The position numbers were made by a program, and so were the translations under genes. A DNA stretch of 64,000 bases, from positions 1,178,001 to 1,242,000 of the forward strand of contig NZ_LN868939.1 of assembly GCF_001182745.1 (NCBI RefSeq), in the 5' to 3' direction. Under the pieces are notes generated by a model, which saw only the letters and a program-made list of their open reading frames with translations, searched no databases and had not been told where the DNA came from. This document shows positions 1 through 7,981 of the stretch, in pieces; within the stretch, counting starts at the first letter, position 1, and each line of letters opens with the position of its first letter. Origin of the DNA: Nocardia farcinica. Its GTDB lineage: Bacteria; Actinomycetota; Actinomycetes; Mycobacteriales; Mycobacteriaceae.

Positions 1-535
1 CGCGTTGGATCCGCAGCGCGGTGATGGTGGCCGCCAGGCCCTCGTACTGGTTCACGAGCAGCACGATCTCGACGAGTTCGCGGTCGTCGTAGTACTCGGC
101 GAGCTCCGCCCAGGCCGCGTCGTCGATGTCGCGGGTGGTGGTGAGCTGGTCGACGGCGTCGAGCAGGGCGCGGTGTTTCGGTGTCCAGGCCGGATCGGCG
201 GGACCGATCCGCAGCCGGGCGAGGATCTCCGGGGTGACGCCCGCGCGCCTGCCCAGGCGGATGTGGTGGTCCATCTCGTACTCACAGCCGCGCAGGTGCG
301 CGACCCGGATGATGACGAGTTCGGATTCGTGGCGGGGCAGCCGCCCGCCCGGCATGAGCTTGCCGGAGAAGTGCAGCCAGCCGCGGAACAGGCCCCTGGT
401 GCGGCCGAGCGTGCTGAACAGATGCGCGTCCGGTACGCCCGCGACCCGGGAAAGAACCTGCCAGACAACCCAGTTGATCGGACCGAGTTCCCGCAACCGA
501 CCCGGTTCGATGCGCGCTCGTGAGGTCGAAGTCAT
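1..535 (-). CDS. carboxymuconolactone decarboxylase (AhpD-like) family protein, 3' end off the window
   Basis: The frame is open from an ATG at 535 to the left edge, so 178 residues are visible and the C-terminus is missing. It begins MTSTSRARIEPGRLREL. The core has the family helix pattern E-LVIIRVAHLRGCEYEMDHH, where a Glu, one Cys and a Tyr-Glu-x-x-His motif line the usual active site. A single Cys instead of CxxC argues against a peroxidase-type AhpD and suits the 4-carboxymuconolactone-decarboxylase-like branch, usually about 180-200 residues. The substrate cannot be told. It is divergent from the next gene, with 193 bp between them that hold no other recognisable feature. Confidence 0.8.
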   Translation of the reverse strand, partial: MTSTSRARIEPGRLRELGPINWVVWQVLSRVAGVPDAHLFSTLGRTRGLFRGWLHFSGKLMPGGRLPRHESELVIIRVAHLRGCEYEMDHHIRLGRRAGVTPEILARLRIGPADPAWTPKHRALLDAVDQLTTTRDIDDAAWAELAEYYDDRELVEIVLLVNQYEGLAATITALRIQR

Positions 536-728
536 CGCCGCCGCCTTCCGCCGTCCACCGGGCCCGGGCGCCGTCGCCGGACCGTGCGCCGAGCCTACCT
601 TCCGGTCGTCCGGCACGGCCGTTCGCGACCTTCCGGTGGTTTTCCCCGCCGCGTACCGGCATCATCAGTACCGGTGCGGGGGTGGGGCGCCTCGTGCCAC
701 GGTGACGAAGAGGGGCTGAGGTCGACGG

Positions 729-2222
729 ATGCTGGTGAAGATCAGGCCGGACGCGCAATTGTCCGCGGCCGAAGGCGAATTCGTCGACTGCCTGCGCTCG
801 CTGCCGGTCACCTGCCTGGCCCTGGTCGACGTGCGGGTCGATCGCGGCACCCGCCGGGTGGGCGCGGTGCTGGTGCTGCCCCGCGGGGTGGCGGTGGTCG
901 AGATCCGCGGCTTCCGGCGCAGGCAGAGCGGTATTCTCAGCGCCCGCGCCGACGCCGCCTGGACGATCAGCGGCGACCCTGCCGACCTCGACGGCGAGAC
1001 CGTGCCCGCGGACCGTCTCGAACACGCCCTCTACGCCGTGCGGACCACGCTGGAGCGGGCCCTGCTCGATCCCGGCCACGTCTGCGGCGTGGTGGCCCTC
1101 GTGCCGTTCCGCGGGGTGGTGGTGCGCCCGTCCCGCATCGGCCTGCGCCCCGGCCGCGAGGTGCTGGTCGCCAACGTGACCGACGCCGCCGACCTGCGCG
1201 GCTACCTCGAGAAATTCAATGCGGGGGAACGGGAATGGACCCCCGATCAGGTGCTCGCCGCGGCGCACGCGCTCGGCATGAGCGACGGTGTGGGCCGCGA
1301 GGACCTGACCGCGGACGGTTTCGGCGGCCCCCCGCCGGGCCCCCGGACCCGCCGCAACCCACTCTCGGCATTCCGCCGCAAACCCGGCCCGCCACCGCCC
1401 TCGGCGACCCCACCGGGAACCGAGCCCGGCATCAGCGCGGCGCCCAGTGCCGAAGGCTTCGCCCCGGCCGGCGGAATCGACCGTCCCACCACAGGATCCG
1501 GCCCGGGAGAGCCCGCACCAACCCCTCCCGAGGCGCACCCGACGACGCCGGTCGTGGGCCCCGCGGTCCCGCGTGCGAATCCCGCTGCCGACGCCGCCGA
1601 CCCGGACACCTCCCCGCCCGCGGTGCCTGTCCAGGCCGCCGAACCTACGCCCGTTCGGGCGCCTTCCGAGTCGCCCGGCCCGACCTCACGACCTCAGCCT
1701 GCCGCGCCCTCCCGGGCCGCCGATCCCACATCGGGTCGGGCGCCTTCCGACGGGTCGCCCGGCCCGACCTCACCACCGGCGCCCGTCGGGGCCGCCGACC
1801 CCATGCCGGTTCGGACGCCTACCGAGTCGCCTCGCCAGGCTCCGCCAACTCGGTCTGCGGCGCCCGTCCGGGCCGCCGCCACACCGGGCCGGTCGCCGAT
1901 CGAGTCGGCCGGCCCGACCCCACCACCTCCGCCCGCGACCGGCGGCCCGCGCTCCGGCGGCTACGCCCCCGCGTTCGCCCCGCCCCGCTCCACCCCCCGC
2001 CCGCCGGGCCGCCGCTCCCCACACCTGGCGAGCTGGTTGGTGCTGGCCGTGGCGTTCGTGGGCATCCTCGCCGTCTTCGGCATGGTCGTGACGGCCGTGG
2101 CCCGTGACGACGACGATCCGCCCGCGGCACCGGCGGTCACCACCACCACCTCCACCACCGGCGCCAGGCCGACCGCTCCGCCGCGTCCGAGCGCGTGTTT
2201 CCCGTTCCAGTCCGGCTGCTGA
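729..2222 (+). CDS. NERD-like domain protein with proline-rich linker and C-terminal membrane anchor
   Basis: 497 residues from an ATG preceded by GAGG. Residues 1-175 resemble a degenerate nuclease-related domain: an opening helix, then VLVLPRGVAVVEIRGF, the equivalent of the NERD strand that usually ends in a catalytic E-x-K. Here it reads E-I-R, so nuclease activity is doubtful. Residues 200-425 are a low-complexity Pro/Ala/Thr linker with imperfect repeats of a P-x-P-V-R-x-P-S-E-S-P type. One hydrophobic segment (about 438-458) precedes a short Asp/Thr/Pro tail ending in CFPFQSGC. The expected topology is a large cytoplasmic N-domain anchored near the C-terminus. The function is unknown. 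Confidence 0.72.
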   Translation: MLVKIRPDAQLSAAEGEFVDCLRSLPVTCLALVDVRVDRGTRRVGAVLVLPRGVAVVEIRGFRRRQSGILSARADAAWTISGDPADLDGETVPADRLEHALYAVRTTLERALLDPGHVCGVVALVPFRGVVVRPSRIGLRPGREVLVANVTDAADLRGYLEKFNAGEREWTPDQVLAAAHALGMSDGVGREDLTADGFGGPPPGPRTRRNPLSAFRRKPGPPPPSATPPGTEPGISAAPSAEGFAPAGGIDRPTTGSGPGEPAPTPPEAHPTTPVVGPAVPRANPAADAADPDTSPPAVPVQAAEPTPVRAPSESPGPTSRPQPAAPSRAADPTSGRAPSDGSPGPTSPPAPVGAADPMPVRTPTESPRQAPPTRSAAPVRAAATPGRSPIESAGPTPPPPPATGGPRSGGYAPAFAPPRSTPRPPGRRSPHLASWLVLAVAFVGILAVFGMVVTAVARDDDDPPAAPAVTTTTSTTGARPTAPPRPSACFPFQSGC

Positions 2223-2252
2223 CACCGGCGGCTCGCCCGCGCCGGGCTGCGG

Positions 2253-2951
2253 TCAATCGCGCACGGCGCGACCGAGTTCGGCGAGTTCGAGGGCGTGTTC
2301 GGCACGGGCGAGCACGTGCGCGCGGGAGCTCTCGATGTGGGTGACCAGCAGTGCCAGTGCCCGTCGCGGCTCACCGGCGAGAAGCTGTTCGGCGATGGTG
2401 ATGTGCTCGGCGGTCATGGTGGCGATGCGCGCGCCGGTGGGCAGGTCGAGGGTACGGACGGGGCGCAGTCGACCGTGCACCGCGGCCAGCGCGTCGGCCA
2501 GGGCGGCATTGCCGGAGGCGGCGAGCAAGGCCGTGTGGAAGTGCTCGTCCTCGGCGACGACGGCCGGGCCGGGTACGGGTGGGTCGTCACGCAACCGGAC
2601 CCAGTGGCGCAGCTGGGCGCCGAGCGCGGCGCGGTCGTGCGCGCGCCGCGCGCCGGGCTCGAGGACGCGGTGAATGCCCCTGGCCTCCAGCGTCACCCGG
2701 AGTTCGTAGAGGTCGTCGAGTTCCTCGAGCCGGGGCCGATACGGATAGAGGCCGTCGGCGTGTCGTTCCACCAGCCCGTCGGCCTGTAGGCGGGTCAGCG
2801 CCTCCCGCACCGGCGTGCGGGAGACGCCGTAGGCCTCGGCGAGCCGTTCCTCGCCGAGCCGTTCGGTGGGCACCACGGCGCCGGTGGCCAGATCGTGGCG
2901 CAGCCGGTGGTAGACCTGTTCACCCAGCGGCACCCGCCCCCGGCGCGCCAC
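2253..2951 (-). CDS. GntR family regulator, FadR/FCD type, last gene of the urea transporter operon
   Basis: 232 residues. The N-terminal winged helix (about 8-75) contains PLGEQVYHRLRHDLATG and the recognition region RLAEAYGVSRTPVREALTRL, the classic GntR helix-turn-helix. An all-helical FCD ligand domain follows (about 85-220), with the Asp/His-rich metal-binding pattern seen in that family (EDEHFHTALLAASGN and HITIAEQLLAGE). It starts 6 bp after the urtE stop codon and is co-directional, so it is probably co-transcribed and may control the operon. The 15-bp palindrome in front of urtA is a candidate operator. The effector is unknown; urea or a related nitrogen metabolite would fit the context. 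Confidence 0.88.
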   Translation of the reverse strand: MARRGRVPLGEQVYHRLRHDLATGAVVPTERLGEERLAEAYGVSRTPVREALTRLQADGLVERHADGLYPYRPRLEELDDLYELRVTLEARGIHRVLEPGARRAHDRAALGAQLRHWVRLRDDPPVPGPAVVAEDEHFHTALLAASGNAALADALAAVHGRLRPVRTLDLPTGARIATMTAEHITIAEQLLAGEPRRALALLVTHIESSRAHVLARAEHALELAELGRAVRD

Positions 2952-2957
2952 GGCGGC

Positions 2958-3650
2958 TCAGATCGCCATCGCGGCGCGCACGGCGGTCTCCGCGCCCGCC
3001 CCACCCGCGCCGGTCGAGCTCACCCGCCCGGATTCGAGCACGTAGTAGCGCTGCGCGGCCTGCAACGCGAACCCGATGTGCTGCTCGACCAGCAGCACGC
3101 TGAGCCCGCCGCGCCGGGTGAGATCGATGATGGTGCGCTCGATCTCGGCGACCACCGACGGCTGGATGCCCTCGGTCGGCTCGTCCAGGATCAACAGCTT
3201 CGGTTCGGTGATCAGCGCCCGCGCGATCGCCAGCTGCTGGCGCTGACCGCCGGAGAGCAGCCCGGCCTTGCGGGACAGCAGCTCCCGCAGGGCCGGGAAC
3301 AGGGTCAGCGCTTCCTCGATGAGCTCCTTACCGCGCTTGCGGCCGTCGGCCACCACCTGCAGGTTCTCGGCTGTGGTCAGCTGGGGAAAACTCTGTTGCC
3401 CCTGCGGGACGTAGGCGATGCCGCGCGCGACCCGCCGGGAGGGGGCGAGCTTGGTGATCGTCTCGCCGTCGAAGCGGATCTCCCCGGACTTGGCGCCGAG
3501 CAACCCGACCGCGGTGCGCAGCAGCGTGGTCTTGCCCGCGCCGTTGTGCCCCATGATCGCGACCACGGAATCGTCGGGCACCGTGAGCGAGACGCCGTGG
3601 ATCACCTCCGTGCGTCCGTAGCCGGAGCGGATGTCAACGAGTTCCAGCAT
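2958..3650 (-). CDS. urtE: urea ABC transporter ATP-binding subunit UrtE
   Basis: 230 residues, LivF-like. Walker A GHNGAGKT is at 34-41, the signature LSGGQ at 132-136 and Walker B LILDEP at 153-158. It is the second ATPase of a branched-chain-amino-acid-type (HAAT) importer and powers uptake of urea or short amides. Its ATG overlaps the urtD 3' end by 17 bp and is preceded by GAGGAGG inside urtD, which supports this start and implies translational coupling. UrtE normally forms a heterodimer with UrtD on the cytoplasmic face of the UrtB-UrtC membrane pair. Confidence 0.93.
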   Translation of the reverse strand: MLELVDIRSGYGRTEVIHGVSLTVPDDSVVAIMGHNGAGKTTLLRTAVGLLGAKSGEIRFDGETITKLAPSRRVARGIAYVPQGQQSFPQLTTAENLQVVADGRKRGKELIEEALTLFPALRELLSRKAGLLSGGQRQQLAIARALITEPKLLILDEPTEGIQPSVVAEIERTIIDLTRRGGLSVLLVEQHIGFALQAAQRYYVLESGRVSSTGAGGAGAETAVRAAMAI

Positions 3651-4512
3651 CGCCGGCCTCCTCGGTGGTCGCGGACGCGGCGACGGCGTCCTCGAGTTCG
3701 GTGCCGATCGCGGCCGCGGTGCCCAGGTAGACCTCCTGCACCTTCGGGTCGGCCTGCACCTGCTCCACGGTGCCCTCGCTGAGCACCGTGCCGCCGGCCA
3801 GCACCGTCACCGAGGTGGCGAAGGAGCGCATGAACTCCATGTCGTGCTCCACGACCACCACCACGCGCTCGGCGCCGATGCGGCGCAGCAGGTTCCCGGT
3901 CTCCTCGCGTTCCTCGGCGCTCATGCCCGCCACCGGTTCGTCGAGCAACAGGACCGAGGCGTTCTGCACCAGCAGCATGCCGATCTCGAGCCACTGCTTC
4001 TGCCCGTGCGCGAGCACCCCGGCGGGCTTGCCGCGCAGCGCGGCCAGCCCGGTGGTCTCCAGCGCCTCCTCGATGCTCGGCAACACCGACTTGCGCCTGC
4101 GCAGCAAGGTCAACGCGGAGCGGCCCGCGCCCGCGGCGATGTCGAGGTTCTGCAACACGGTGAGCTGTTCGAAGACGCTGGCGGTCTGGAAGGTGCGCCC
4201 GACGCCGAGCCGCGCGATCTGATGCACCTTCTTGCCCAGTAGCTCGGCGCCGGATTTCTGCGCCGATCCGGTGGCGGGCACCAGGCCGGTGATCGCATCG
4301 ATCAGCGTGGTCTTGCCCGCGCCGTTGGGTCCGATCAGGAACCGCAGGTCACCCTGCAGCACCGTGAGATCGACGTCGGTGACCGCCTTGAACCCGTCGA
4401 AACTCACCGAGAGTCCGCGGATTTCGAGGTATTCGCTGGTCATGCCCGCGTTCCCGCCGAAGCGTGGTTCGGTCGCCACTGCGGTTGTCGCTTCGTTCGA
4501 CGCTGTGTTCAT
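3634..4512 (-). CDS. urtD: urea ABC transporter ATP-binding subunit UrtD
   Basis: 292 residues, LivG-like. Walker A GPNGAGKT is at 61-68, a modified signature LAHGQ at 167-171 and Walker B LLLDEP at 188-193. The ATG at 4512 shares the four bases ATGA with the urtC stop, which favours it over the internal ATG at 4443 that would begin MTSEYLEIRGL; the extra N-terminal 23 residues are low-complexity. The LAHGQ variant of LSGGQ is common in UrtD. It is the third-to-last gene of the operon, between urtC and urtE. Confidence 0.92.
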   Translation of the reverse strand: MNTASNEATTAVATEPRFGGNAGMTSEYLEIRGLSVSFDGFKAVTDVDLTVLQGDLRFLIGPNGAGKTTLIDAITGLVPATGSAQKSGAELLGKKVHQIARLGVGRTFQTASVFEQLTVLQNLDIAAGAGRSALTLLRRRKSVLPSIEEALETTGLAALRGKPAGVLAHGQKQWLEIGMLLVQNASVLLLDEPVAGMSAEEREETGNLLRRIGAERVVVVVEHDMEFMRSFATSVTVLAGGTVLSEGTVEQVQADPKVQEVYLGTAAAIGTELEDAVAASATTEEAGDAGTR

Positions 4513-5651
4513 CGCGATTCCACCTTCTCTGCCTCGTCGACCGCCGGTGCGGCGGCCGGGACCGGCGGTGGGGATGGCGGCGCGGCGGTGCGGGAACCGA
4601 ACCGCGCCTTCAGCATCGGCCACACCCCGGCCAGCCCGGCCGGGATGAACCCGACCACCACGATGAACAGCACGCCTTGCAGGTAGGTCCACCCGGACGG
4701 GAACTGCTCCGACAGCGTGGTCTGCGCCCACGCCACGCCGATCGCCCCGAGCACCGGGCCGAGCAGTGTGGTCCGTCCGCCGATCGCCACCCCGATCAGG
4801 AAGGCGATCGAGGGCACCACACCGATGTCGGCGGGGGAGATGATGCCGACGATCGGGGTGAACAGCGCACCGGCGATCCCGGCGAAGAACGCCGCGACCA
4901 CGTAGGCCACGATCTTGATGTCGGCCGGGTCGTAGCCGAGGAAGCGCACCCGTTCCTCCTGATCGCGCACGGCGACCAGGAGTTCGCCGTAGCGGCTGTG
5001 CATGAGCTGGCGCACGATGGCCACCACCACCAGCAGCGCGCCCGCGGCGAGGAAGAACAGCATCCGCCGGTTGGCCGGGTCCGACAGTTTGAACCCGAAG
5101 AACGCCCGGAAGTCGGACAGGCCGGTGAAGCCGCCCAGCGCCTGCTGCCCGGTGAGCAGGATCGCCAGCGCGGCGGCCAGTGCCTGGCTGAGGATCGCGA
5201 AGTACGCGCCCTTGACCCGGCGCTTGAACACGCCGTAGCCGAGCACCGCCGCCACCAGGGCGGGCAGCACCAGGATCGCCAGGATCGCCACCGGCGCGGA
5301 GGCGAAGGGCTGCCAGAAGGTCGGCAGCTCGCGGATACCCGCGATCTCCATGAACTCCGGCACGTCGTTGCCCAGCCGGGCGGCGTCGGCCATCTGCAGG
5401 TGCATCGCCATGATGTAGGCGCCGATGCCGAAGAACACGCCCTGGCCGAGGGTCAGCATGCCGCCGCGCCCCCAGGCCAGCCCGATGCCGGCCGCCACGA
5501 TGGCGAAGCACAGGAACTTCGCCAGCAGGTTCAGCCGGAAATCGCTGAGCACCGCGGGTGCCACCGCGAACAACAGGATCGCGGCGACGGCGAACCCGGC
5601 GAGCGCGGTGAGCGAGGAGCGCTCCCGCCACGACCCGATCAGCGTCGTCAT
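4509..5651 (-). CDS. urtC: urea ABC transporter permease UrtC
   Basis: 380 residues with about ten hydrophobic segments, LivM-like. It begins MTTLIGSWRERSSLTALAGF at an ATG that overlaps the urtB stop (ATGA). Typical permease stretches include LAWGRGGMLTLGQGVFFGIGAYIMAM and, near residue 205, the EAA-like cytoplasmic loop with AVRDQEERVRFLGYDP, the site that contacts the ATPases. The charged Ala/Pro/Glu tail after about residue 355 is variable in the family. Together with UrtB it forms the membrane channel of the importer. Confidence 0.92.
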   Translation of the reverse strand: MTTLIGSWRERSSLTALAGFAVAAILLFAVAPAVLSDFRLNLLAKFLCFAIVAAGIGLAWGRGGMLTLGQGVFFGIGAYIMAMHLQMADAARLGNDVPEFMEIAGIRELPTFWQPFASAPVAILAILVLPALVAAVLGYGVFKRRVKGAYFAILSQALAAALAILLTGQQALGGFTGLSDFRAFFGFKLSDPANRRMLFFLAAGALLVVVAIVRQLMHSRYGELLVAVRDQEERVRFLGYDPADIKIVAYVVAAFFAGIAGALFTPIVGIISPADIGVVPSIAFLIGVAIGGRTTLLGPVLGAIGVAWAQTTLSEQFPSGWTYLQGVLFIVVVGFIPAGLAGVWPMLKARFGSRTAAPPSPPPVPAAAPAVDEAEKVESR

Positions 5652-6532
5652 GCCAAACTCCTTGTCCGAACGGTGAACAGACCCTGCGGGCGGACCTGCA
5701 GCACGATCACGATGATCACGAAGACGATCACCTTGGCGATCGAGGCGGTGGTCTCGTACTCGATGTAGGAATTGAGCAGGCCCAGCGCGAACGCCGCGAT
5801 CACGGTGCCCTTGATCTGGCCGAGGCCGCCGATCACCACCACCAGGAAGGCGTCGATGAGGTAGCTCTGCCCGATCGTGGGGCTGGTCGAGCCGATCAAC
5901 GTCAGCGCCACCCCGGCGACCCCGGCCAGGCCGGAGCCGATGAAGAAGGTGCTGATGTCGGTGAAGCGGCTGGAGATACCGCTGGTCTCGGCCAGGCCGC
6001 GGTTCTGCACCACGGCCCGGATCCGCCTGCCCAGCGGCGTCGCCTTGAGCACCGCGGCCAGCGCGGCGACCGCGACCACCGCGAGCACCAGGATGAAGAT
6101 GCGGGTCTTGGGGACGACGGCGCCCAGGATCGTGACGCCGCCGCCGAGCCATTCCGGTGCCAGCACGTTCTTGGCCGGGGCACCGAAGACGTCGCGGGCC
6201 AGCTGCTGCAACACCAGGCCCACACCGAATGTCACCAGCAGCGTGTCCAGCGGCCGGTCGTACATCCAGCGGATCAACCCCATCTCCAGCACCGCGCCCA
6301 GCGCGCCGCCGACCAGGAACCCGATCACCAGGGCGACGATCAGCGACACCCCGGCGTCCGAGATCACCTTCTGCACGACGTAGGTCGTGTAGCAGCCGGC
6401 CATGATGAATTCGCCGTGGGCCATGTTGATCACGCCCATCTGGCCGAAGGTCAGCGACAGGCCGAGCGCGGCGAGCAGCAGAATCGAGCCGAGGCTCAAC
6501 CCGGTGAAGAGTTGTCCGACGAGAACATCCAC
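5648..6532 (-). CDS. urtB: urea ABC transporter permease UrtB
   Basis: 294 residues, LivH-like. Eight or so membrane segments begin with QLFTGLSLGSILLLAALGLS, then the conserved INMAHGEFIMAG loop. The later segment VIGGLGQIKGTVIAAFALGL is also typical of the subfamily. It starts 3 bp after the urtA stop, so the two are certainly in one transcript. Its length is that expected for the short actinobacterial UrtB without the N-terminal extension known from proteobacterial proteins. Confidence 0.93.
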   Translation of the reverse strand: MDVLVGQLFTGLSLGSILLLAALGLSLTFGQMGVINMAHGEFIMAGCYTTYVVQKVISDAGVSLIVALVIGFLVGGALGAVLEMGLIRWMYDRPLDTLLVTFGVGLVLQQLARDVFGAPAKNVLAPEWLGGGVTILGAVVPKTRIFILVLAVVAVAALAAVLKATPLGRRIRAVVQNRGLAETSGISSRFTDISTFFIGSGLAGVAGVALTLIGSTSPTIGQSYLIDAFLVVVIGGLGQIKGTVIAAFALGLLNSYIEYETTASIAKVIVFVIIVIVLQVRPQGLFTVRTRSLA

Positions 6533-6535
6533 GAG

Positions 6536-7810
6536 CTACAGACCCTTCGCCCAGTCGTAGGACTTCAGGTACGGGTCGGGCTGGATCGGGCCCGCGGACT
6601 CCCACACCGTGTAGATCAGGCCGTCGGGACGGATCTCCCCGATGCGGGCGGTCTTGGTGATGTGGTGGTTGGAGCCGTCGATGGTGACCCGGCCCTCCGG
6701 CGCGTCGAAGCTCACTCCGTCCGCGGCGGCCTGGATGTCGGCGACAGCGAAGGAGTTCGCCTTCTCGACGGTGTTCTTCCACAGGTAGACCGAGGTGTAG
6801 GCGGCCTCCATCGGGTCGGAGGTGGGCTTGTCCGCGCCGAAGGCGGCCTTGTAGGCGTCGACGAACGCCTTGTTCTGCGGGGTGTCCACGGTCTGGTAGT
6901 AGTTCCAGGCGGTCAGCTGCCCGGCGATGTGCTGGGCGCCGATGCCCGCGACCTCCTCCTCGGCGATGGACACCGAAACCACCGGCATGTCCGCGGCTTT
7001 CAGGCCCGCGTTGCTGTACTCGCGGAAGAACGCGACGTTGGAATCGCCGTTGAGGGTGTTGAACACGGCGTCGGCGTCGGCGGTGCGGACCTTGTTGACG
7101 ATGGTGGAGAAGTCGGTCGAGCCCAGCGGGGTGTAGTCCTCGCCCTTGATCTCGATGCCGTTGGCGGCGGCGTAGGCCTTGATCTCACGATTGGCCGTCT
7201 GCGGGAACACGTAGTCCGAACCGACCAGGTAGAGCGATTTCACGCCCTTCTGCTTCAGATAGTCCAGCGCGGGCACGATCTGCTGGTTGGTGGTGGCGCC
7301 GGTGTAGAAGATGTTCTTGCTGTCCTCCAGCCCCTCGTACTGCACGGGGTAGTACAGCAGCGAGTTGAGGCTCTCGAACTTCGGCTTCATCGCCTTGCGG
7401 CTCGACGAGGTCCAGCCGCCGAACACCGCGGCCACGCAGTCGGAGCTGATGAGCTTCTCGGCCTTCTCCGCGAAGGTCTTCGGATCGGAGGCGCCGTCCT
7501 CGAGCACCAGCTCGATCTGCTTGCCCAGCACCCCGCCCGCCGCGTTGATCTGGTCCACCGCCAGCTTGGTGGAGTTGGCGACGGTGACCTCGGAGATCGC
7601 CATCGTGCCCGAGAGGGAGTGCAGCGACCCGATTTTCACGGTCGGGCCGGAGGTGTCGACGCAGGAGGCGGCGGCCGCGTCGCTGGACGCGTCGTCCTTG
7701 GCGCCACAGGCGGTCAGCAACAGGCCGGTGAGGGCGAGCGCGGTCGGGACGACCAGCGCCTTGGTCACCCGGCGAGAACGATGCCGACGGGCGGAACGTG
7801 GATCTGACAT
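6536..7810 (-). CDS. urtA: urea ABC transporter substrate-binding lipoprotein UrtA
   Basis: 424 residues. A basic N-terminus and a hydrophobic segment end in the lipobox LLLTAC, so the protein is lipid-anchored after signal peptidase II cleavage. The mature part is a periplasmic-binding-protein type I fold with the UrtA-typical stretches VKIGSLHSLSGTMAISE, FGGWTSSSRKAMKP and YYPVQYEGLE. I chose the ATG at 7810 because AGAAGG lies ten bases upstream; a GTG at 7831 in the same frame would overlap that ribosome-binding site. It is the first gene of urtABCDE-gntR. The strong match to the urea branch rather than generic Liv proteins makes urea or a short amide the likely ligand. Confidence 0.93.
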   Translation of the reverse strand: MSDPRSARRHRSRRVTKALVVPTALALTGLLLTACGAKDDASSDAAAASCVDTSGPTVKIGSLHSLSGTMAISEVTVANSTKLAVDQINAAGGVLGKQIELVLEDGASDPKTFAEKAEKLISSDCVAAVFGGWTSSSRKAMKPKFESLNSLLYYPVQYEGLEDSKNIFYTGATTNQQIVPALDYLKQKGVKSLYLVGSDYVFPQTANREIKAYAAANGIEIKGEDYTPLGSTDFSTIVNKVRTADADAVFNTLNGDSNVAFFREYSNAGLKAADMPVVSVSIAEEEVAGIGAQHIAGQLTAWNYYQTVDTPQNKAFVDAYKAAFGADKPTSDPMEAAYTSVYLWKNTVEKANSFAVADIQAAADGVSFDAPEGRVTIDGSNHHITKTARIGEIRPDGLIYTVWESAGPIQPDPYLKSYDWAKGL

Positions 7811-7835
7811 GTGGCGGAACCCTTCTGACACGCGT

Positions 7836-7850
7836 ATACAGCGGCTGTAT
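7836..7850. promoter_or_regulatory. 15-bp perfect palindrome in front of urtA, candidate GntR operator
   Basis: Reads ATACAGC-G-GCTGTAT, two 7-bp arms about one base. It lies 25 bp upstream of the urtA start codon, where it would cover the initial transcribed region. Size and symmetry suit FadR-type GntR dimers, and such a regulator is encoded at the end of the same operon. The link is inference. Confidence 0.5.
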
Positions 7851-7918
7851 TCGTGCCGCGAACGTTAGACAGAAGTTGTTGCGCCGGAATATCCCTCGGT
7901 GACAAGTGGATTGCCGAT

Positions 7919-7934
7919 GTTTCAGTGATGTGAA
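7919..7934 (-). promoter_or_regulatory. GlnR-like box upstream of urtA
   Basis: On the minus strand it reads TTCAC-N6-GAAAC, matching the a/b half of the actinobacterial GlnR consensus (gTnAC-N6-GaAAC, 11-bp spacing). A further GAAAC lies immediately upstream. It is about 110 bp before the urtA start. GlnR activates nitrogen-uptake genes in actinomycetes, so urea import is a sensible target. The second a/b pair is weak. Confidence 0.4.
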
Positions 7935-7981
7935 CGTTTCCCTGGAACGCCCGGAGCGGCGCTCATCTCAGGACGTCGCAC

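Noticed and set aside
2225..2245. Hairpin CCGGCG-N9-CGCCGG between the convergent NERD-like and gntR genes
   Set aside because: Six-bp GC stem without a T-run; expected by chance at this GC content, so not called a terminator.
4464..5768. 434-codon plus-strand ORF over urtC
   Set aside because: Arg/His/Gln/Gly-rich mirror frame of a clear permease gene.
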